DNA from: Acidobacteriota bacterium
GTDB taxonomy: Bacteria > Acidobacteriota > Holophagae > Holophagales > Holophagaceae
Length of the DNA: 37,672 nt
Direction: 5' to 3'
Assembly (NCBI GenBank): GCA_018269025.1
Contig: JAFDVN010000101.1
Location: 1 to 37,672 of the forward strand
In this document: positions 8,124 to 15,171 of the stretch, piece after piece
Position numbering within the stretch: position 1 is the stretch's first letter
Layout: every line of letters begins with the position of its first letter
Position numbers and translations under genes: made by a program
The notes under the pieces: generated by a model
Seen by the model: the letters and a program-made list of their open reading frames with translations, nothing else
Told to the model about the DNA's origin: nothing
Database searches by the model: none

Positions 8124-8788
8124 GGCCCCTCCTCGACTGGGTGGATTCTGCCAGCCTCCAGGCGAAATCGCCGCGCCCCGGGTAGAAGATCTGAATCCGC
8201 CTCCTCCGCGGAAAGCAGGAGGAGCCGGGTTGTGGATTCCGCCCAACGCTGGAGGGTGCCTCGCGCCAGATCCAGATCCGCGCCTTCCAGGTCCTCGAAG
8301 GGTTCCGAGAGGAAGATCACCTCCGGATCATGCGCTTCGATGCGGGCCAACTGGGCCAGCTTCCGAGCCCGGGCGCTGAGGGCGTGGGGACGGAGCCCGG
8401 CCGATTCCGAAAGGCCGAAGTGGTCCATCACGGCGTCCACCTCGGATTCCCGCCTTCCCGCGTAGCGAAGCGGAAGCGTGAGGTTTTCGCGAAGGGTTTG
8501 ATTGGAGAGCAGGCCGCCCTTGGCGAAGGCAAAACCGAGTCTCACCCGTCCTCGAAGCGCCGCCACGCCTTCGCCGGGCCAGAGGCGGATGCCATGGAGG
8601 CTCGCCTCGCCCGATTCGGGTTGAAGGAGGCCCGCGAGCACCTTCAACAAAGCCCGCTTGCCGGAACCGGCCGCACCCTCGATCCAAACCCGCGCCGCGG
8701 AAGGCACTTCCAGTGACGCGCCACGAAGGATGGCCCGCCCATCCGGCGCGGAAAGGACGAGGTCGCGGGCGAAGAGGCCTTCAGCCAT
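8120..8788 (-). CDS. MlaF-like ABC ATPase subunit with degenerate catalytic motifs
   Basis: A 222-residue ABC-type nucleotide-binding domain between the mlaE and mlaD homologues, so by position the MlaF subunit. The fold is recognisable but the motifs are eroded. Walker A is GAAGSGKR (38-45), with Arg where Ser/Thr should follow the Lys. The Q-loop Gln is replaced (FAFAKGG, Ala89). The LSGGQ-type signature reads LSARA (137-141). Walker B reads VIFLSEP, with Ser161 in place of the Asp though Glu162 remains. The switch His is replaced by Ser193 (LLLLSAEEAD). I checked the codons for Arg45 (CGG) and Ser161 (TCG) directly. Reading frame, length and overlaps (8 bases with mlaE, 4 with mlaD) are intact, so this is not an ordinary pseudogene. 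It may bind nucleotide without normal hydrolysis. Confidence 0.88.
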   Translation of the reverse strand: MAEGLFARDLVLSAPDGRAILRGASLEVPSAARVWIEGAAGSGKRALLKVLAGLLQPESGEASLHGIRLWPGEGVAALRGRVRLGFAFAKGGLLSNQTLRENLTLPLRYAGRRESEVDAVMDHFGLSESAGLRPHALSARARKLAQLARIEAHDPEVIFLSEPFEDLEGADLDLARGTLQRWAESTTRLLLLSAEEADSDLLPGARRFRLEAGRIHPVEEGP

Positions 8789-9566
8789 AGATCAGCGCCA
8801 CGAACAAGCCATCGGCGATGAAGACGCTCACGAGCGATGCCACCACCGCGTGGGTCACCGCCTGGGGGATCTCCGTCTGGCTGGCCTTCACCGAAAGGCC
8901 GAAGTAGAGGGACTGCGCGGCGATGAGCGCCCCGAACACGACCGCCTTCAAGGCGGTGAAGGCGAAGTCGCGGAGCTCCAACGCGTCCCGGACCTGCCCC
9001 CAGAAGACGCCCCAGGGTGTTCCCAACTTTCCGCTCGCCACCGCGAACCCCGCCAGAAGCGAGGCCACATCCAGGAAGATCATCAGCGCGAAGAGCGAAG
9101 CGACCACCCCGAGCAGACGCGGCGCGAGCAGGTAGGAACCCGGGTCCACCCCGTGAGCCTCCAACGCTTCCACCTCGTCTCCCAGGCGCATGGTGCCCAG
9201 CTCCGCGGCGATGGCCGTGCCACTTCGTCCGATGACCAGCACCGCGGCGAGCACGGGCCCCAACTCGCGAAGCACCACGGCGGAGAGCAGCGTTCCGGTG
9301 TATTGCCCGGGACCAAATCCCGCGAGCTGGGCGTAAGCCTGGAGCAGGGTCACCGCGCCGAGGATGGCTCCCGCGCCCGCGACGAGCCACACCGCCTGTT
9401 CGCCCGTGAACCGGAGCTGGGCCTTGAGCACCGGCAACACCACCCGCGCCCGCGCGCCGTCCAGCCTCAGGACGCCGCCCATGGCGCGCCCCAGCAGGTG
9501 CGCGAGATCACCGGCGTATTCCAGAAGGTGGCGCACGGCGGCGCCAAGGGCAGCGATCCAGGCCAT
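8781..9566 (-). CDS. MlaE-family ABC permease
   Basis: A 261-residue multi-helix inner-membrane permease. The MlaE signature is clear: LRELGPVLAAVLVIGRSGTA, then AAELGTMRLGDEVEALEAHG and VDPGSYLLAPRLLGV, followed by a helix and the C-terminal VTHAVVASLVSVFIADGLF. In Mla-type systems two copies of this subunit sit between the MCE ring and the ATPases and move phospholipids. ATG 9566 is chosen because the family N terminus starts here and AGGA lies upstream; the frame stays open 5' into the CAP gene. It overlaps the ATPase gene by 8 bases. The GTMRLGDEVEAL coupling-helix region looks normal although the ATPase it should contact is degenerate. Confidence 0.92.
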   Translation of the reverse strand: MAWIAALGAAVRHLLEYAGDLAHLLGRAMGGVLRLDGARARVVLPVLKAQLRFTGEQAVWLVAGAGAILGAVTLLQAYAQLAGFGPGQYTGTLLSAVVLRELGPVLAAVLVIGRSGTAIAAELGTMRLGDEVEALEAHGVDPGSYLLAPRLLGVVASLFALMIFLDVASLLAGFAVASGKLGTPWGVFWGQVRDALELRDFAFTALKAVVFGALIAAQSLYFGLSVKASQTEIPQAVTHAVVASLVSVFIADGLFVALIYG

Positions 9567-9607
9567 GGGAGTCCTGGAAAGCCTAGCAGCGAGGTCCCAT
9601 TCGCCCC

Positions 9608-10801
9608 TCAGGGAATGGGATGGAGCGGACCTGCCACATCGAGGACCGCCAAGGCGCCGAAGCGACGATGGGTATCCCAGGCGGCTCCTGCCCGATTCGC
9701 CCCTGGATCGAAGAGAAGGCGAAGGGTGCGCCGACCATGGGACCCGTCCGCCACCAGCATTGCAAGCAAGGCGCGCCGGAGGTTGTGGGGGCCACCAAAA
9801 TCGCCGTAAGTAAGCGCCTCTCCGCAGGGCGAGTCCAGGCCACCATGACGCGCGAGACGCGTGGAGAGATCCATCACAGTGGAAGTCGCGTCGCCATCCG
9901 CCACCACCCGCTCTTCGGCGCTTGCCGCGAGATCCTCGGACCACGCGACCGGCTGCACGGGCTGGCGCGACTCCAACAGGGCAATGGCCTCGCGGACTGC
10001 CTTCGGGCCTTCCGCCGTTTGCATCGGGCGCTCGCCAGGAAAGACCAGCACGCCTCCAGGCTGAAACCAGGACAACCAAGTCCGCAACTCCGCCGCGCAC
10101 CCTTTTGGATCTAGGCGCGCGCGGTTCAATTCCTGAACGAGCTCCTTCGCGAAGGCTCCACGCTTCGTTGGCTCCGGTCGAGGTTCCACATCCCGCAGGA
10201 ATCCCGTGGCGAAATCCACCACGACCATGCGGGTGTAGATGGGATGCGGGCCCCAGGCCGCGCCTGCCAGAGTGTAGGTTCCATCGAAGATCACCTTCCG
10301 ATGGCCGCGATCAGCCACGCCGTCATCCACGATGAGGGCCAGCACCGCGCGGCGCGGGTCTCCCGGCTCCCCGAAGGTCCCATAGGTGGCCACTTCCCCG
10401 ACGCCCCCATCCACCGTGCCATAGCGCTTGATGCGGTCCCAGGGCAAGCTGCCGTCGCCGCCCTTGTGCCCAAGCCCGCCATCCCTCGCCTGATCCTCGG
10501 CCAGGTCCCTCGCCGCCTTGGCGAGCCTGTCAGACCATGCCACAGGCGGAAGAGGCTTCTGCTGTTCCAGGAAGGCGATGGCCTCCTTCACCGGGGCCGC
10601 GCCTTCTTGGGTGCGAAGGCGCGGCTCACCGGGAAAGGCGAGGTAGCGATTCCCCTCAAAGAGGGGCAACCAGCTCTTCAGAACCTCCGCCGCGGCCTTG
10701 GGCTGCTGGCGCGCCCAGTTGATCTCCGCCACCACCTGCTTGGCCTGCTGGGCCGTCAGGCAGGATGCGAGGAGGAAGGCGGAGACGAGGATGGGGCGCA
10801 T
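9608..10801 (-). CDS. tandem CAP/SCP-domain protein, putative lipoprotein
   Basis: A 397-residue exported protein made of two homologous halves (about 19-210 and 215-395). Both contain the same block: FPGEPRLRTQEGAAPVKEAI in half 1 and FPGERPMQTAEGPKAVREAI in half 2, followed by PVAWSD/PVAWSE. Half 1 keeps CAP-type residues (GLGHKGGDGS, GEVATYG, DRGHRKVIF). Half 2 keeps GEALTYG but lacks the first His and the DGS segment. The N terminus is a short signal with a possible lipobox, LASC (Cys14). It lies 41 bases before mlaE and 28 bases after cysK on the same strand, so it may be co-transcribed with either. The start codon sits in the loop of a 14-bp stem-loop. The function of bacterial CAP proteins is largely unknown. 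Confidence 0.8.
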   Translation of the reverse strand: MRPILVSAFLLASCLTAQQAKQVVAEINWARQQPKAAAEVLKSWLPLFEGNRYLAFPGEPRLRTQEGAAPVKEAIAFLEQQKPLPPVAWSDRLAKAARDLAEDQARDGGLGHKGGDGSLPWDRIKRYGTVDGGVGEVATYGTFGEPGDPRRAVLALIVDDGVADRGHRKVIFDGTYTLAGAAWGPHPIYTRMVVVDFATGFLRDVEPRPEPTKRGAFAKELVQELNRARLDPKGCAAELRTWLSWFQPGGVLVFPGERPMQTAEGPKAVREAIALLESRQPVQPVAWSEDLAASAEERVVADGDATSTVMDLSTRLARHGGLDSPCGEALTYGDFGGPHNLRRALLAMLVADGSHGRRTLRLLFDPGANRAGAAWDTHRRFGALAVLDVAGPLHPIP

Positions 10802-10816
10802 GGCGCCCCATCCTCG
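10786..10816 (-). promoter_or_regulatory. perfect 14-bp stem-loop centred on the CAP gene start codon
   Basis: CGAGGATGGGGCGC (10786-10799) and its exact reverse complement (10803-10816) flank a 3-base loop. On the minus-strand mRNA the ATG (10801-10799) lies in and beside the loop, and the upstream GAGGA is inside the stem. It could mask translation initiation or act as a terminator after cysK; there is no T-tract. Confidence 0.7.
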
Positions 10817-10829
10817 CACAATCCGTTCC

Positions 10830-11795
10830 TTAGACCGCCACGGCCTCGTCCACCACTTCGGGAATCTCGGCGTAGAGCGGGTGGGTGAGGTAGCGCTCGC
10901 CGGTATCGGGGAGCACCGCCACGACGGTCTTCCCTTCACCCAGTTCCTTGGCGATTTGAAGGGCCACCGCCAGAGAAGCGCCGCTGCTGATGCCCGCGAG
11001 GATGCCCTCTTCCCGGGCCAGGCGACGGGCGGTCTCCACCGCGTCCTCGAAGGAGACGGGAATGGCCTTCTGGAAGGCCTCCCGGTCCAGCACCGCGGGG
11101 ACGAAGTTCGGGCCGATGCCCTGGATCTTGTTGGGCCCGATTTCGCCCTTGCTGAGGAGCGGCGAAGTGGTCGGCTCCACGGCGACGACGAGGGTGCCAG
11201 GCTTCTTCTTCCGGAGCGCGAGGCCAACCCCCGTCACCGTGCCGCCCGTGCCCACGCCCGCCACGAAGGCATCCAGCTCGGGCACTTGGGCGAGTACTTC
11301 CTCCGCCGTCGTGCGGCTGTGGACGGCTGGGTTGGCCGGGTTGTCGAACTGGCGCACCTGGAAATATCGGCCGGGGTTCTTCGCGGCGATCTCATCCGCC
11401 TTCTCCACCGCCGCCTTCATGCCGCCGGCGCCGGGGATGAGGACGAGGTGGGCGCCATAGGCCTTGAGCAGCGCGCGACGCTCGGCGGTCATGGTGTCGG
11501 GCATCACGAGGGTGATGGGGTAGCCCTTGGCGGCGGCGACGAAGGCCAGGCCAATGCCCGTGTTGCCGCTGGTGGCTTCCAGAAGGCGCATGCCGGGGCG
11601 CAGCAGGTCCTTCTTCTCCGCGTCCTCGATCATCGCGAGGGCGATGCGGTCCTTGACGCTGCCCCCGGGATTTTCGCTTTCCAGCTTCACGAAGACGGCG
11701 GCGGAGCCTTCGGGAACGAGGCGGTGCAGGCGCACCACGGGGGTGTGGCCGATGAGTTCGTAGGCGAACTCCACGCGGTTGGGGCGGTGGGTCAT
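10830..11795 (-). CDS. cysK: cysteine synthase (O-acetylserine sulfhydrylase)
   Basis: A 321-residue PLP enzyme that makes cysteine from O-acetylserine and sulfide. Landmarks are ENPGGSVKDRIA with the PLP lysine Lys48, the substrate loop ATSGNTGIG (about 74-82), the phosphate-binding glycine loop GVGTGGTVTG (about 175-185), and GISSGAS with the Ser contacting the pyridine nitrogen (about 265). The length matches CysK, and no C-terminal CBS extension is present. ATG 11795 has AAGGAG seven bases upstream. The divergent region to rluA holds two tandem palindromes, suggesting dedicated transcriptional control. A cysteine desulfurase lies about 7 kb away but is not linked. Confidence 0.95.
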   Translation of the reverse strand: MTHRPNRVEFAYELIGHTPVVRLHRLVPEGSAAVFVKLESENPGGSVKDRIALAMIEDAEKKDLLRPGMRLLEATSGNTGIGLAFVAAAKGYPITLVMPDTMTAERRALLKAYGAHLVLIPGAGGMKAAVEKADEIAAKNPGRYFQVRQFDNPANPAVHSRTTAEEVLAQVPELDAFVAGVGTGGTVTGVGLALRKKKPGTLVVAVEPTTSPLLSKGEIGPNKIQGIGPNFVPAVLDREAFQKAIPVSFEDAVETARRLAREEGILAGISSGASLAVALQIAKELGEGKTVVAVLPDTGERYLTHPLYAEIPEVVDEAVAV

Positions 11796-11810
11796 GGGGT
11801 CTCCTTAAAG

Positions 11811-11853
11811 TTGACTCTTTTACTCAACAATATCTTGACTTTTTTTGTCAACA
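11811..11853. promoter_or_regulatory. two tandem 19-bp palindromes between cysK and rluA (putative operator)
   Basis: TTGACTCTTTTACTCAACA (11811-11829) and TTGACTTTTTTTGTCAACA (11835-11853) are identical at 16 of 19 positions, start 24 bases apart, and each has TTGA/TCAA half-sites. The region is markedly AT-rich for this genome and lies 16-58 bases before the cysK ATG. On the minus strand a TTGACA (11851-11846) could serve as a -35 box, but no good -10 follows. A dimeric repressor or activator of cysK is the simplest reading. Confidence 0.6.
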
Positions 11854-11887
11854 ATTTATTTGAGCCCCTGCCGATAGGCTGTAAAGC

Positions 11888-12763
11888 ATGGCCTTGCAAC
11901 GCTGGACCTTCACGGTGGACCCCTCGGACGCGGGCCTGAGGCTGGACCAGCTCATCGCCGCCCGCACGGACCTCTCCCGCCGCGCGGCCCGGGAGGCCCT
12001 TCGACTGGGCGGTGTTCAGGTGGCGCGCAAACGGGTGCGGGTGGCGGGCAAGGTGCTGCCGACCGGCACGGAGGTCCGGGTGGCCTTCGACCCGGACCTC
12101 CCCGAACCACCGGACCTGGAGATCCCGATCGCCTTTGAAGACGATTGGTTGTTGGCGGTGGACAAGCCGGCTGGCCTGCCGACCCAGGGCACCTGGGCCT
12201 CGGACCAGCACGACCTCCAGGCGCTACTCAGGAAGCAGCGGCCGGACCTGAAGCTCTTTCTCCATCACCGGCTGGATCTCGGCACCTCGGGCCTCCTCGT
12301 CTTCGCCAAAGACGCGGCCGCGAATCCATCCCTCACGAAGCAGTTCACCGAAGGCGGCGTGCGAAAAAGCTACCTGGCCCGGCTGTCGGATGCGCTCGCG
12401 TCCTGCTCCGTGGACTGTCCCATCGGTCGCGTTCGCCACGCGGATCCGGGCCGCTTCGGGTGCGAGGGCGACCTCATCGAACCCAAGGCCTCCCGGACGG
12501 ATTTCGACGCGGTTCCGCCCGAGGTGTTGGCCTCCCTCGACGGCCCCCACTGGATCCTCGCCCGACCCCGCACGGGCCGCACCCACCAGATCCGCGTCCA
12601 CCTGGCGAGTTTGGGCCGCCCCATCCTCGGGGACCGTCTCTACGGTGGAGCGGAGTCCAACCAACTCTGGCTCCATGCCTGGCGCCTGTCCCTCACCCAT
12701 CCCGTCACGGGCGCGCCTCTGGAGTTGGAAGCGCCGCCTCAGCGGTTTCGGAGCCATCCATGA
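11888..12763 (+). CDS. RluA-family RNA pseudouridine synthase
   Basis: A 291-residue enzyme that isomerises uridine to pseudouridine in rRNA or tRNA. An N-terminal S4-like RNA-binding segment (about 16-70, LRLDQLIAARTDLSRRAAREAL) is followed by the catalytic domain. That domain has the RluA signature HRLDLGTSGLLVFAK, with catalytic Asp130, and later ARPRTGRTHQIRVHLASLG and PILGDRLYGG. The exact target cannot be read from the sequence. There is no ribosome binding site, and a TAGGCT hexamer (11875-11880) ends 7 bases before the ATG, consistent with a leaderless transcript. The stop overlaps the next start by 4 bases. Confidence 0.93.
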   Translation: MALQRWTFTVDPSDAGLRLDQLIAARTDLSRRAAREALRLGGVQVARKRVRVAGKVLPTGTEVRVAFDPDLPEPPDLEIPIAFEDDWLLAVDKPAGLPTQGTWASDQHDLQALLRKQRPDLKLFLHHRLDLGTSGLLVFAKDAAANPSLTKQFTEGGVRKSYLARLSDALASCSVDCPIGRVRHADPGRFGCEGDLIEPKASRTDFDAVPPEVLASLDGPHWILARPRTGRTHQIRVHLASLGRPILGDRLYGGAESNQLWLHAWRLSLTHPVTGAPLELEAPPQRFRSHP

Positions 12764-13257
12764 AGCTCTTCCGCCAACTTGGAACCTGGGGCTCGGCCCT
12801 CGCCTTTGCACCAGTTCTCTGGCTCGGCGCGGACTTCCTCGCCTGGGGCATGGCCCAATCCGGCTATCAGCGCATCGCGCCCTCGGTCCGGGCGTATCGG
12901 GTGCCACTCGGACCTGTCCCGAGCGGAGGGACGCCCGTTTCCGATCCCCTCACTCTCACCGAACTGAAGAAGTACGCCGCCATTTGGGAACTGGAACCGG
13001 GTGCCTGCGCGCGCTTCCCCGAACGGGACGCCTGGCCCTGGCGCTGGAATCCCCTCTCCTCGTCCGGCGACCTGCTGCGTCTGCGGCAGAAGCAGTCCTT
13101 CCTGCTCACTCAGCACCACCTCGTCGCGCGGCAACAGCAGCCGGACGGAACGCGGCTCTACGCCCTCACACCCGACCCCGGCGCAGCGCTCGGGGGAAGG
13201 CATTTCCGCCTGCGCGTGAAGCAGGGCGAATTGCTCCAGGCCTGGGAGCTGAAGTGA
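12760..13257 (+). CDS. hypothetical protein, possibly membrane-anchored
   Basis: A 165-residue protein I do not recognise. The ATG overlaps the rluA stop (ATGA) and its stop overlaps the next start (GTGA), so it is locked into translation with both neighbours. The N terminus (about 10-33) is hydrophobic and could be an uncleaved signal anchor (GSALAFAPVLWLGADFLAWG). The remainder is polar with a Trp/Pro-rich stretch (ERDAWPWRWNPLSS) and a C-terminal beta-like part (RHFRLRVKQGELLQAWELK). No cysteine motif or catalytic signature is visible. Codon use looks like the neighbours, so it is probably a real lineage-specific gene. Confidence 0.75.
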   Translation: MKLFRQLGTWGSALAFAPVLWLGADFLAWGMAQSGYQRIAPSVRAYRVPLGPVPSGGTPVSDPLTLTELKKYAAIWELEPGACARFPERDAWPWRWNPLSSSGDLLRLRQKQSFLLTQHHLVARQQQPDGTRLYALTPDPGAALGGRHFRLRVKQGELLQAWELK

Positions 13258-14207
13258 CGGAACGCCTCCCGCTCCTCTTCAATCCCCGTTCCGGCACTTC
13301 GAAGAAGGATCCGGACGCGCTCATGCGCAAGCTGCCCCCGGAGCTTCGCGCGCGCCTCGAACCCCTCGCCTTCGGCCCACCCTGGGATTACTCGGAGGCC
13401 ATCGAGAAGGCCGTGCGCGCCGAAGGCCCGCTCCTCGTCTGGGGTGGGGATGGCACGGTTCACCACGCGATGAAGGCCCTGCGCAAGCTCGGGTGTCCAG
13501 TGGCGCTCGGGGCCATCCCCGGAGGCAGCGGCAACGGCGCGGTGCGGGGACTCCGCACGCCATTGGAACCCGAAGGCGCGATCCAACGGTTGCTCGAAGG
13601 CCGCGAACTCCGGGTGGACCTGGGCTTGCTCGACGGCGAGCCCTTCCTGAATCTCTGCGGAACAGGGTTTGAAGCGGCGGTGGCCCACGGATTCGATGCC
13701 CTCGGCAGCCGGGGCTTCTTCGGCTACGCGAAGCTGTCGCTCCGCCTCTGGCGCTCCGAGAAGCCGCTCCGAGTCCGGTGGGACGCCACCCGGTCGCCCG
13801 TGGCGGAACCCAGCGGGGCCGTGGAAAAGTTCATGGCCGCCTGGAAGGGCGAAGAGCCCGATCTGCCCGAGCATCCCTGGAGCCTTTGCTTCGCCAACCT
13901 GCCCCAATTCGGCGCGGGACTCTGGATCGCGCCCCATGCGGACCCGTTGGATGGCGCGCTCCAGTGGGCTTCGCTCAAGCGCCCTTCCCTCTTTGGCGCG
14001 ATCGCCGAAGGACCCGCGCTGTTCCGTGAAAAGGGTCATAGCGCCCTGCGCTACGAAGGCCGCTTCCTCCGAGCCATCGTCCATCTGGACCGACCCGCCC
14101 CTTGGCACCTGGACGGCGAGCCCGTCGCGGTCAGGGACCGGGCCGAGCTCGCCGTGGAATCAAAATCCTTCAGGCTTCAGGTGACAGATGCCTGCCCATG
14201 GCGCTGA
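13254..14207 (+). CDS. diacylglycerol/lipid kinase family protein (DAGK catalytic fold)
   Basis: A 317-residue protein of the YegS/DgkB type. The N-terminal LLFNPRSGTSKK, the nucleotide-binding VWGGDGTVHHAMKAL (GGDGT at 64-68) and IPGGSGNGAVRGL are the family's core motifs. The C-terminal beta-sandwich includes FLNLCGTGFEAAV and ends with HLDGEPVAV. Members phosphorylate diacylglycerol, sphingoid or related lipids at the membrane; the substrate is not predictable. The start is GTG 13254, overlapping the previous stop by 4 bases. An upstream in-frame extension belongs to other genes. It is the last gene of the rluA trio. Confidence 0.9.
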   Translation: MTERLPLLFNPRSGTSKKDPDALMRKLPPELRARLEPLAFGPPWDYSEAIEKAVRAEGPLLVWGGDGTVHHAMKALRKLGCPVALGAIPGGSGNGAVRGLRTPLEPEGAIQRLLEGRELRVDLGLLDGEPFLNLCGTGFEAAVAHGFDALGSRGFFGYAKLSLRLWRSEKPLRVRWDATRSPVAEPSGAVEKFMAAWKGEEPDLPEHPWSLCFANLPQFGAGLWIAPHADPLDGALQWASLKRPSLFGAIAEGPALFREKGHSALRYEGRFLRAIVHLDRPAPWHLDGEPVAVRDRAELAVESKSFRLQVTDACPWR

Positions 14208-14231
14208 TCATCGCGCTGTCCATCGTGCCCC

Positions 14232-15059
14232 TCAAGGGTGCGCCGCGCTGAGCCAGTAGCTTTCCGGCGCGGTGTTCCAGATGCCCTGATTGACCGTCAC
14301 ACCCTGGGTGTCGAGGTGCGCCGCGTCGAAGCTGCGCTTCGCTGTCAAAGTGAAGGGATCCGTCTCAGTCGCCCATTGACCGGGGTCATCCACGATGGCG
14401 TAGACGGCCACTGTCTTTTTGCCCTGGTTGATATAGAGCGCTTCGGGCTCGCCAGGCTTAATCATCATGCCGGGTCGATACTCGCCCCATTGATCCACCC
14501 AGCGAACATTCACCCAGGCGGGTTTGTGGAAGTCCAGTTTGAGCAGAACCTGGCCGCCGGGCGGCACCACGAAGCCGTAGACCCTAAATCCGCTGGCGAC
14601 CATGGTGGATCCAGTGACCGTGTCTTTGTCCACTGGGAAGACCGTCGCGGGGATGAAGCCGCGCCGTGCCTCCCGCTGCATGGCGGCCATGATGTCGTAT
14701 TCCCGGGTCCGCCAGTAAGCCTGGGTGGGCACGACTGTGCATCGTGCGAAGACTGGCAGATAACCTAAGGAAGTAGTTGGAGACATACGGCGGAAGGTCG
14801 GCCGAAGCACCGGCGGGCGACCGGGAGGCGGGGCAGGCAAAGCCGGACTCCTTCGCGGCTGTACCTCTGAGAAACCCGGGCGCGGTGCCACGATGCCACC
14901 GGGCCGACCCGGGGTGGATTCAGAGTCGCCCAGGCTCGGGCGCGGCAATGGCGCGGGCCGGCGGCCATGGGCCTGAGGCATTTCGCCATGGGCTCGTGGC
15001 GAAATGCCAAGCATGAGGACTCCCGCGAGCGAGAGAGTTGAGAATTTCAGGCGTTTCAT
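14232..15059 (-). CDS. hypothetical secreted protein with proline-rich linker
   Basis: A 275-residue protein of unknown function. ATG 15059 is preceded by GGAGG and starts a normal signal peptide ([20 protein letters not shown], cleavage probably near residue 27). Residues about 30-95 are rich in Pro, Arg and Gly ([16 protein letters not shown]), likely disordered. The C-terminal 170 residues form a compact domain with [18 protein letters not shown] and [20 protein letters not shown]. The latter resembles a beta-sandwich with a pre-peptidase-like character, but I cannot assign a family. It is divergent from murC (112 bases apart) and convergent with the lipid kinase gene. Only one cysteine is seen in the mature part. 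Confidence 0.75.
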   Translation of the reverse strand: MKRLKFSTLSLAGVLMLGISPRAHGEMPQAHGRRPAPLPRPSLGDSESTPGRPGGIVAPRPGFSEVQPRRSPALPAPPPGRPPVLRPTFRRMSPTTSLGYLPVFARCTVVPTQAYWRTREYDIMAAMQREARRGFIPATVFPVDKDTVTGSTMVASGFRVYGFVVPPGGQVLLKLDFHKPAWVNVRWVDQWGEYRPGMMIKPGEPEALYINQGKKTVAVYAIVDDPGQWATETDPFTLTAKRSFDAAHLDTQGVTVNQGIWNTAPESYWLSAAHP

Positions 15060-15171
15060 GGGTACCTCCAGGAAGTCTGAATGGAATAACTCAAACACCA
15101 TGCCACTCCTTTCATTGGATGCCGCAGGAAGCGCGAAGGTTGCCTTATCCTGGAGGCCTTGCGGAGTCCTC

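Noticed and set aside
9567-10100. Long 5' extension of the mlaE frame
   Set aside because: It reads antisense-like composition in the CAP gene on the same strand but another frame; the MlaE family start and a ribosome binding site are at 9566.
11823-11851. Full sigma-70 promoter for cysK using the TTGACA inside the second palindrome
   Set aside because: The -35 is good but no -10 hexamer at 16-18 bases fits, so only the palindromes are reported.
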